Source of the DNA: Ambrosia x helenae | Taxonomy: Eukaryota; Streptophyta; Magnoliopsida; Asterales; Asteraceae | NCBI GenBank assembly: GCA_030844895.1 | Contig: JAUTDX010007100.1 | Coordinates: 1-64,000, forward strand | Reading direction: 5' to 3' | Length of the DNA: 64,000 bases | Shown here: positions 56,055-64,000 of the stretch, in pieces | Layout of the letters: every line of letters starts with the position of its first letter | Position numbering within the stretch: position 1 is the stretch's first letter | Made by a program: the position numbers and the translations under genes | Notes under the pieces: generated by a model | What the model saw: only the letters and a program-made list of their open reading frames with translations | Database searches by the model: none | What the model was told of the DNA's origin: nothing

Positions 56055-56142
56055 CCATGCCTCCATCCCATTCTCCGTCCCTATCTCCGTCCGACTCTTC
56101 CTCTACCACCACCATAAAACCGTCTCCTTCATACAAAAGAAA

Positions 56143-56497
56143 ATGGCACCAAGTCGTTGGACGGAGAAACAAGAAATCGCCCTAGTATCAGCCTGGCAAC
56201 TTGTCGAAGAAAACCCACACCCGACAAACAAGTGGTACCGATTTCTAAATGAATACAATCGGTTGGTAGGAGGCTCTAACCGAACCATCGAATCACTTAG
56301 CCGTAAGTGTAATGACTTGAACACCAAGTGTCAACTCTTCAACGGGTACCACTATCGAACACTTCGAGCGGTACCTTCAGATATGCCCGAAGACGTGGCC
56401 ATCAGATATACCCAAAAAAAAGTATGAATCCAAGCAACGCAAAGAATTCAAACACGTGTCTGCTTGGCAAATGATGAGGGACCGTCTTAACACGTAG
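56143..56497 (+). pseudogene. Myb/SANT-like DNA-binding protein with A8 frameshift
   Basis: From ATG 56143 the protein starts MAPSRWTEKQEIALVSAWQL, then KWYRFLNEYNRLVGGSNRTI and SRKCNDLNTKCQLFNGYHYR. These are the helices of a trihelix/Myb-like domain found in plant proteins related to the accessory ORF of Harbinger-type transposons. At an A8 run (about 56413-56420) the frame ends (stop 56425-56427); the other frame continues YESKQRKEFKHVSAWQMMRD to a stop at 56495-56497, giving about 118 residues in all. The start is chosen for its position downstream of a TATA box and the conserved MAP-RW opening. A homopolymer error could explain the break. Confidence 0.7.
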
Positions 56498-57027
56498 CCT
56501 ATGTTTAGTTTATTTTTATTAACTTTGTAATGTTTATGTATTTAAATTTATCTTTTATTAATCGAATGAATAGTTTATGCCTATCTTTTGAATCCACTGA
56601 ATAATTATTGCACTTTTATTTTATTTTTTTTTCATGATTTCTTTAAAAAAAAAAAAAGACGTCTCCGGAGACGTGTCGTTGTTCTATTGGCCGGGAACCA
56701 AGGCGTATCGGGAGACGCCTCAGACGGCTTGAGAAAAGTGAACCGTCTCCAAAGAGACGTCTCCGGAGGCTACTCTCGTAATTCAAACGATCAAAGGGCT
56801 ATTCTCGTGATTTTCCCAAATATAAATGTATGCACATTCATTCATTCAATTATTCCAGACATAATATAGAACTCTTTCAATTTCACTCCACATTATCCTA
56901 TATATTTATTTATGAAGCTGATGAATAGTGCCTCTGCCACGTGGCAGAGGCCTGTTGGTTTTTTTTTATGCAGCATCTTATGTTTTTATTGCTTAAATAT
57001 GGTAGCTTGTCATAATATAACAAAAAT

Positions 57028-57120
57028 TCATGCTGGTTCAATTGGTGTCAATGATGCAGTGCTATCTACCTTGGCCGGGTTCGAGACCTGCTGCCGTGTT
57101 TTCAATTTTTTTTTTTTTCA
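57028..57120 (+). repeat. tRNA-like SINE head inside the Helitron
   Basis: An A box-like TGGTTCAATTGG (57034-57045) and a perfect B box GGTTCGAGACC (57078-57088) are spaced as in pol III type 2 promoters, and a T-run follows at about 57107-57119, as expected for pol III termination. The SINE body and target duplication are not resolved. Confidence 0.5.
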
Positions 57121-57701
57121 ATTTTCAGCCAAGGTATATAGTGGGGTACAAGTGTCAGCCGGAGGGTGAGTACATGTACATGTACATGTGTGACGCGTTT
57201 TTTTCCCACATATACACGCGTCATCCTTCTCTCTTCCCCACCCACTGTACAGTGTACACACCCCAGAGCCCTCTCTTCTTGAGTTCTTTCCACCATGCCC
57301 ACTGTACACACCCTAGAGAAGGAAAACAAGAGAAAGCGGTTTACCGTTCCTTAACTCCTCATTGCTGCCACACTTTTTTTTTTTCTCATACGTTTCTCAA
57401 ATCACAAAGAAGATTACATGGAAGACCAAGAGGTTGACGATGGCTTCTGCTTTCTCCCACATCTACGTGCATCAGATCTCCACCTTATGTGCTTAAATCT
57501 TCTTCATTCAAAACAATTGCCGCAAGAATCACATAAGTACGTTGCAATTTCATGTGTCTCATCTAAAGATATCTCGCAACTAAATTTATACTAAGAAATT
57601 GTTTTTGTCTGCTTGAAGGATCTGAGAACCGATCGAATCGTGATATATTTTTTTTTTTGTGTGTTGAATTTGCAATAAACCTAATAGTTTTTTTTATGTG
57701 T

Positions 57702-57950
57702 GTGGGCATTGCAATGAAACAGATTGGAAGAAGGGTCGGCTCTTGGTGGAAAATTCCGACGAAAGAAGAAAGGATCTGTGTTGGATCATCGCCGGAGAAA
57801 AGCCCTTCAACTTGGCTTTGTTTCTTACCCAGTGGTGGTAGTGGAAGACATGGCGGTGATAATCGTAAACCACCGTTGTTTGGGCGGAAAGTTTTGAAGA
57901 GAAAGGTGTGTTTTCGCCATTTCGTGTTTCTTTTGATTGAGTTTGTATGA
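57702..57950 (+). other. Unidentified exon-like ORF in the Helitron
   Basis: The frame reads GIAMKQIGRRVGSWWKIPTK then SPSTWLCFLPSGGSGRHGGD and runs to 57950. Codon texture is better than its surroundings and it is followed by AT-rich intron-like sequence. No family is recognised; it is possibly a captured exon. Confidence 0.3.
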
Positions 57951-58821
57951 TTGATGATTATGTTGAGTATTTACATATTTTAATTTGTGGGTATTTTTTG
58001 TGTTTAATTTTCACATCTAGATCTAGGTGAGTATAATTTGTTTAAATTTTTAACATTTTACTGTTTCTTGAATTCTTGATTTCTAATCTTCTCTTGTCAT
58101 GTTGTTGACTTGATGGAGATATACAACACAATGCAACAAGAACGAGAGATTCCCACGAAGGTGTACACTAATTTTGACTTTGAAGTTGACTAATCATTTG
58201 TTTAAACAGAAACTAGAAGCCATGTTAACCCTTCATCACTTGACTTTGCTTTGGTGCATATAGAGGCTTGATATATGTACATTATAAAGGCAGCCAACAC
58301 TAATAACTGATTAGCTGTAAAGGAGCATATGTTACCCTTCTTAACTTATAAGAATTTAAACATATTTCAAATTAAGGTTGTTTCAAACTTTAGAAAAATC
58401 CATGCTAAACTAATAATTACCGTTTGTCCTAGGAAATAAATCCATCATTTTCTTCTTTAATTGGTACTCCATATTGACATGGATAGTGTTCTGTGCCTCT
58501 ATATATTCATCTATGTGATTTTGTTTTTCTCTAAGTTTATAAGATGTTGCAATTCAATTTTTAAAAAGATATTCAATTCTTTTATTTAAATTCTTTTTTT
58601 AACATATTACTGTAATCGGTGCTTATTTTTTATTCTATAGAATTGGCGGTATGATGTCTCATTTGGGCTTAAGAGATACGGATTTATATTTGTATTCAAC
58701 TTTTATTTACATTATTAGCTCTAAGAATATTTAGTGTTGATTATTTGTTGGACATTAATGATTATAACCTACAATATCACTTAACCATATTTCTTTTAAA
58801 CAAATTTTAAACAAGATTCGC

Positions 58822-58950
58822 TTTGAGCGCTTGACAGACGAGCAAGCTTGATGGGTAGCCAGGGCTTTTCATTCATATCATTAACCACAAAGCTAGAAAC
58901 ACAATGACCATCATTGATGCTGGAGTTGGAATGACCATGGCTGGTGAATA
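58822..58950 (+). pseudogene. Captured HSP90 ATPase-domain exon fragment
   Basis: HSP90 is an ATP-dependent chaperone. The plus strand reads IRFERLTDE, then after a shift SKLDG, a stop codon, and FIHIINHKARNTMTIIDAGV followed by GMTMAG. This matches the N-terminal ATP-binding region (IRFESLTDKSKLD...LTIIDSGIGMTKADL), including the Asp-x-Gly-x-Gly nucleotide motif as DAGVG. One in-frame stop and one frameshift disable it. Neighbouring exons are not seen. Confidence 0.8.
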
Positions 58951-60060
58951 CCAAAAAAATGTTTTAACTATACACAGCTTTGTTTATATATTTAAATATT
59001 GTGAAAACAATGTTCTAAATTAGAATTTCTGATGTTGCCACTGTATTAATTTCATGAGATGTCCGTTATTAATGCCAATTACCCCAAGTATGAATAAAAA
59101 TGAATTTGTTTGATTTTCTGAAGAGTATGAAAAGAACTTAAATATACCTATCTTTAACCTGCAGATGCAACCGTTATGATGCGAATCAAGTCCAGGGATC
59201 TGAGAATAACGCCTACAAAGGGATACAAACGTGTTTAAGGCTTTCAGGAACCAAGTACTCCACATGTGAAAGTGAATACACATCAAGTATCCTAAAAAAA
59301 ATGAGTCTTCAACTACACAGAATAAACTTCTGCCACTGTACTAAACTTTATAAAGCAGTCGAAAATTATGTAGTATTTGTTTTACATATCCTTTCAATGA
59401 TAAAAGAGTCATTTTGTTGAATTTTCGAATCCCGTACGATAAAGAGTCCTTATTTCATTGGGAAATCCTCATTTCATTGTTTTCCCTCTTATTTATTGTA
59501 TTTTATTCGCCTTTGGGTTGCTATACCGTGTGCCATTTGTGTTGAAATATCTGCTCTATGTTAGAGTTTTGCATTGCGATAATGGTTTCCTAATATCACT
59601 TTTGGTGTGTGATGCACTAACCGTTTTCCACAGCCTGCAACATACAAAATCGCGATTTCGCCACATACCATTTCGATTCTGTATGCTAATAAACTACTTT
59701 GGAGTGCTTTAAAGTTGAGGAAATTATTGGCTTATCATTGGACTTAAAGCAACACACCTGTAGGCCTGAATGCTATCTATGCGGCCGATTAAGCATTTTC
59801 AACTGCAGTCTTATGCGGCCGTTTAAATTTTCTGTATAGGCTTTAAAATTTAACATTTCCTCATACAACATAAACGGCCATTTTAAAATACAAAGGAATC
59901 ATTATGCGATCGTTTCAAGACCCTGTTTAAACTGTATCAAAACTGAGATTTCTGGCCTAACTACAAAACTGAATTCCATCTTCTATTCGATAAATCGTCT
60001 ATATACAAAACCGAACACCAACCGTTTAAACAATCGCGCAGCGCGCGATTTAGAAACCCC
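58951..60060. other. 3' portion of the Helitron, nothing identified
   Basis: Short frames at 59020-59286 (-) and 59458-59712 (+) have no recognised domain. Repeats of GCGGCCG(A/T)TTAA occur near 59781 and 59815. Confidence 0.4.
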
Positions 60061-60233
60061 CTAGTTCAATTTAAAAAATCTGTTCAATATTTCACAACAA
60101 AACATTGAATAACTGTTGACACTTCTCGTTTATTTCATATCAATACTCAAATGTACATGTATAGATATCCCCAATACACACACACACACAAATGGTAAGT
60201 AAATACACCATGGATGTTTATCTCTTGATAACT

Positions 60234-62682
60234 TTAAGAGGCTAGCATCAATCCTTTAAAGGGGTAGTAGGATATGTACCGAAAGATAATGAATTTGGAT
60301 GTGTATGGCAAAAAAAGTGGGACAAAGAGAGCTAGGAGGCTGACAAGTGATACAATTCCCATTACCAGAATTATCACAGAAAGCGAATAGGATTCGGTCA
60401 CAACAAGATTCACGCCAGCCAAGAACGCTAAAGACATCATCGCGAGTGATAACCCCAACAACCGTTGTGCCTTCCTCAAAGCATTAAGCATGAGATTAAG
60501 ATCACCTAATTGTGCCCACATTAGCATGACTGTCACGATTATGGAGCTATACACCGCTATACTATCACAAATAACAAATACATGGAATATTGCATTATGC
60601 AACATAGAAACCATGCCTATATGTGAACCTGAAGTGTTATAGCCACCAGGCATTGTGAATCCAGCAGCAAAGGTCACGGTAGCTACCAGCGCTGAAACCA
60701 ACAAGAGCGTGTTAACTCTACCCTTGCAGTAAGCCATATTGTATGGTTCATATTTTGCAGCTTCTAATCTCTTCACAGTTTCGGGGTCTTTAACATGAGT
60801 TCTTGGAGTGCCGGCAGACCTTAACGCAATCCATGTTAATCTCTACACAAAACCATAATTAAGATAAGATGTATATGATTCTACCTGTAACTAAAGCATT
60901 GATGGACACATTTATGTACCTCCTTAAATGGAGCCATTACTTCCATGTATCTTTCAGCCACCTCAAGCGCTGTCAAGCCTTCCTCGTTGACTTGCTTTAG
61001 ATCAATTCTGGGATCCCATGTTAGCGCGCTTACAACCTTTGGGCGCCAATTTATAGTGGCCAAATGCAAAGGTGTGTACCCATCTTTATCTTTCTCATTG
61101 ATGAGAAACTCTGCCCATTTAGTCTTAAGTATATACTTGACAATGTTATACTTTCCATTCTCAGCTGCAACATGCAAAATGTTTTGATGTTGTTTGCTTA
61201 AGAACTCCCTTGCATCTGGGTAGTGATCAAGTAGCGCTTTGGTCACATGGAGATGGCCATTTTTAGATGCAAGATGTATTGGACAAAAGCCATCGTCATC
61301 ATGTCTTAATACGTCCATACCAAACTTAGGATCAAGCAAGTAGTTCACGCCGTCTATAAAGCCTAGTGATGCTGCCAGGTGTAGCGGATGATTGTTGCTA
61401 TCACGTAACACCTCAACCACCTTTTCTGCTACCATCCTCAAAATCCCTGAAAACGAAATCATAGAAGTACACAACTAAAGGTAATTATTAATCAAACCTC
61501 TTTTAAAATATGGATTACCCATGGGTTACGGTTGAAAGGGGTTTAAAGCATCAGATGGGTTAGATTCGTCTACGATTGGGGACGGATATAAAACAAATAC
61601 TGTCATTTTGACAATAAAATACCCTACCTTCGGATGGGTATAAAACTAGTTATATGATCTAATATCTTAAGAACTTCAATTCTAGTTAATGCATAATCGA
61701 ACACAAAAAAAATCAGAGATTAAGTAGTACCTATATCTTTTCCAGCAACTGCAGCATGCAGCACAGATTTTGTTTCATCAACATGCTTCGAATTCTGAAC
61801 ATTCCCATTTTCAACAACGGCGCATTTCCCTTCTGTTTTCCACAGTTGAGTTAGCTTAATTGCACACATATGTTCTTCAAACTACACAAGCAAGTTATAT
61901 AATAGAAACAAAAAAAAAAAAACTTTAAGTAGTATGTTTAACTATGCCTGTGTTTCAACAGTGACATAACCGCTTATTTGAGTTAGCTTAACTAATCAAA
62001 TCGCGTGTTCTTTAACTACATGATTATTTAAGGCGCACATACCGGTTATCTTATCCAGTATTGCAGCTTGTAGAATAGATACATTTGCATTAATATCTTC
62101 AATGGTTCCATTTTGGCTAGTTGTACCACTACAACGGTTCAAAATATTGCTCACAATCCTAGCATTCCGCGATTCAACAGCAAGGTACAATGGCGATTTC
62201 CCTTTCTCATTAACATTTGACACAAAGTTCTTGTAGTCTTGTTTTTTCCCCAACAAAAACTCAACAACTTTATGTCTATTATGAATAACAGCTTCGTGCA
62301 AAGGCGTATTCCCCTCTTTGTTTTCAGCTAACAGATAATCATTGGGAGGGTCTTTACCATCTTCCATGGTCAATAAAGATTCAAGAACACAAAGCTTCCC
62401 TACTCTAGCTGCAACATGAAGTGGCGTGTCGCCAATGAAGTTTTTGCATGTTATGAGATCTGGAGATTCACCAGCAAGGAATTTAGCAAGTCGGTCATGT
62501 CCAAACACCGCAACTATGTGTAGAAGTGTGTCGTTGCGATGGCTTGTGCATAATAAACTGATGGGTTGATCTGGTACTGATATTAGTTGTTTATATTTGG
62601 CCTGAAAGTCTTTAAGACAGCCCTTTTTGGCAGCTTTAAAAAGTTCAAGCTTCATGAGGTGATTGTTATGTCTAGTGTCCAT
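60234..62682 (-). CDS. Ankyrin-repeat/PGG-domain membrane protein (ACD6/ITN1-like), four exons
   Basis: This is the only intact-looking host gene. Exons join as 62682-62043, 61874-61731, 61446-60920 and 60842-60234, all with GT/AG borders and matching phases; total 1920 nt, 639 residues. About nine or ten ankyrin repeats run from residue ~45 to ~430 (e.g. GDTPLHVAARVGKLCVLESL, GNTPLHEAVIHNRHKVVEFL, GYTPLHLATINWRPKVVSAL). The last exon holds the PGG domain (YCKGRVNTLLLVSALVATVT then FAAGFTMPGGYN) and four transmembrane helices, ending PFKGLMLAS. Family members act at the plasma membrane or ER in immunity (ACD6) or salt/ROS signalling (ITN1); which role applies here is unknown. The start ATG has a good context (AACATGG). 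The acceptor of exon 2 is the least certain border. Confidence 0.85.
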
Positions 62683-62865
62683 GTTGGCACGTACCGCAGA
62701 GGCTAGAGGTCGCGCGACGCGGATAGTTGTGTTAGTTTCAGAGAGTTAGCTGAAATTCGGAAGTCGGAGAGAGATAGAGATGTGGCATATAAACAAAGTG
62801 ATCGAGGTGATGATAATGGAAATATATGTAGTATGCAAATTGTGGTAAGAACACAAGGGGCATCT

Positions 62866-62876
62866 TATTTTATATA
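62866..62876 (-). promoter_or_regulatory. Probable TATA box of the ankyrin-PGG gene
   Basis: The minus strand reads CTATATAAAATAAG about 185 bp upstream of the ATG. It is the best TATA match in the 300 bp before the start. Confidence 0.5.
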
Positions 62877-62883
62877 GCTAGTC

Positions 62884-63450
62884 TAATTTTCAATTGTTAT
62901 ACATACACTTGGAAAGATTTGACCAATTATTATTCGGTAGATACATCAATGCAAATTAAGTAATTAAGTATGCTATGAAGTTTCTTCTTGTGCGATATGA
63001 AGTTTCTTCATGTGCATGTATGTATAGGAAGCTTCGTCTTTGAGTATTTCCTTCAAGTGGGATTTTGTCTCTTTGGTAAATCTAATATGTATATATGTAT
63101 ATATGTATAGCTGTTCTAGAAAATTATGTCATCATATAATCTTTTTTTTTTATGTGATGGGAAATTTTATACAAGAACCAGAAAACTAATAACCAGTCAA
63201 ATACTCAAATGAGAAATTGAAGCTAGTAAGACAACATGCCACGATTGACCTTAACTATTTAACCCCAATTGACTTTAACTATTTTGAGTAGATTATATTA
63301 CATTAAATCCTACTTGACCAATATTTTAAAGAAAATGTGTTTGCTTGGATGCTTACTTGGACAAGTTAGTGACGTGCAAAAATTTCCAGGACGGGGTATG
63401 CTCGTCGTAGATGGGCTTTAATGTGTGGATTTGTGGTCACTCCTTTGTAG
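62884..63450. repeat. Promoter-distal DNA with a dispersed repeat
   Basis: 63215-63345 resembles 53065-53175 (CCACGATTGACCTTAACTATTTAACCCCAATTGAC). Otherwise AT-rich with no gene. Confidence 0.5.
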
Positions 63451-64000
63451 AGGTGTACAAATCGGTTTTCTTGCCAAACCGGTTTTGGTTCCAAACCGGT
63501 TCGCTAGCTACAGTACCGATTCCTGGCTAAACCGGTTTCGGTTTGGAACCGGTTCGGTTTTGGACCGGTTTCGTCGGTTCGTAAGACCGGTTTCGGTTTG
63601 TTTTGGTTTTGGTTCGTGAACCGATTCTTGCGCGCACTTTTTATTTTTTTTAAAGGCAACACAAAATTTTATTTTTTTACATAAAGTTCAACTTCTAGTG
63701 ATTCTTATAATTTTTTAAGGTGTATGGGTATATATTGTATGTGTGGAAATTTTTTTGTATAATTTTATTCTATATAAATTTTTTTTAATATAAAATTCAG
63801 TTTTTTAATAAAAAAATACCGGTTTTTTGGAACCGGTTCGGTTCGGTTCAGTTTTTCTCACGGAGATGGGGAACCGGTCGGGAAACCTACGGTTTTTTTC
63901 GGTCCTAGTACCGGTTTGGCTAATATCGGTCCCAAACCGGAACCGGTTCAGGTCAGTTCTTTCGATTCCGGCCCTCAAAAACCGTTTTTTTTGAACACCT
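63451..64000. mobile_element. hAT-like fold-back element of AACCGGTTTGG repeats
   Basis: Left end AGGTGTACAAATCGGTTTT; the last bases of the window, inverted, read AGGTGTTCAAAAAAAACGGT. So the right terminus appears to coincide with the window end and the flanking duplication cannot be checked. The body is dense in AACCGGTT and CGGTTTTGG on both strands, so the frame at 63425-63619 is spurious. Confidence 0.5.

Larger units (their letters stand above)
55812..56817. mobile_element. Pack-MULE-like element carrying a Myb/SANT-type ORF
   Basis: Flanked by AAATATAAAT at 55802-55811 and 56818-56827 (9-10 bp duplication). Inverted ends start GAAAAATCATGAGAATAGCC and GGGAAAATCACGAGAATAGC and extend about 160 bp, with repeated GGAGACGTCTC. 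Duplication length and long TIRs suggest the Mutator superfamily, though no transposase is present. It contains a promoter and an ORF between the TIRs. Confidence 0.75.
56896..60064 (+). mobile_element. Helitron, 3.2 kb, with HSP90 fragment
   Basis: The 5' end is TCCTATATATTTATTTATGA (56896) and the 3' end is an ATCGCGCAGCGCGCGAT hairpin, TTAGAAACCC, CTAG (60061-60064). Flanks are A (56895) and T (60065). It ends 170 bp beyond the stop codon of the ankyrin-PGG gene. No Rep/helicase, so non-autonomous. Confidence 0.65.

Noticed and set aside
57030..57437. 135-aa plus-strand ORF
   Set aside because: It runs through the SINE-like unit, a T-run and pyrimidine-rich leader; composition-driven, no domain.

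Overview
The window looks like intergenic plant chromosome: AT-rich, intron-containing, and made mostly of transposable elements nested in one another. No bacterial, viral or organellar gene order is seen. The repeat types (Athila Ty3/gypsy, Helitrons with CTAG ends, CACTA, Mutator-like, hAT, Tourist-like MITEs) and the captured exons (ARGONAUTE, peroxisomal MFP2, CCT7, RHD3-like, HSP90) point to a eudicot. A composite such as Artemisia, Tanacetum or Helianthus is my impression only. Exactly one locus looks like an intact host gene: a four-exon ankyrin-repeat/PGG membrane protein on the minus strand at 60234-62682.

Layout. 1-13227: one Athila-clade Ty3/gypsy element on the minus strand, with its 3' LTR cut by the window start. 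In + coordinates the order is 3' LTR, polypurine tract, ATHILA-ORF-like gene in the env position, integrase, RNase H, RT, protease and gag, primer-binding site, full 5' LTR of 1951 bp. Its genes are broken only by single-base, mostly homopolymer, shifts. 13228-21320: an LTR-like fragment, two Tourist-like MITEs, a Helitron 3' end, and a 2.5-kb CACTA element that contains a Mutator-like element.

21321-36515: a deep nest. hAT-like termini with 7/8-matching 8-bp duplications enclose two TA-flanked inverted-repeat elements. The first of these is split by an 8.6-kb Helitron (26358-34981), which carries Helitron helicase remnants and exon fragments of an AGO gene, a nuclear SRRM-like gene and possibly a CW zinc-finger gene. 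That Helitron was itself hit by a 2.46-kb solo LTR (perfect TTATG duplication, two tRNA-like sequences inside) and by a 1.6-kb Pack-MULE (perfect 9-bp duplication).

36660-50233: a small Helitron, a hAT-like inverted-repeat element, then a plus-strand Helitron (38305-50233) holding a complete minus-strand Helitron (39555-49469) packed with exon fragments (C2H2 zinc finger, MFP2, CCT7, LINE RT zinc domain, RHD3). 50234-55811: a decayed copia-like element with a MITE inserted in its primer-binding site, then several MITEs. 55812-56817: a Pack-MULE carrying a Myb/SANT-like ORF with its own TATA box. 56896-60064: a Helitron with an HSP90 exon, ending 170 bp past the stop codon of the ankyrin gene. 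63451-64000: a hAT-like element whose right end coincides with the window end.

All calls come from reading the sequence by eye. Terminal motifs and target duplications are direct observations. Family names for proteins rest on remembered conserved motifs. Nesting order and origin are inference.
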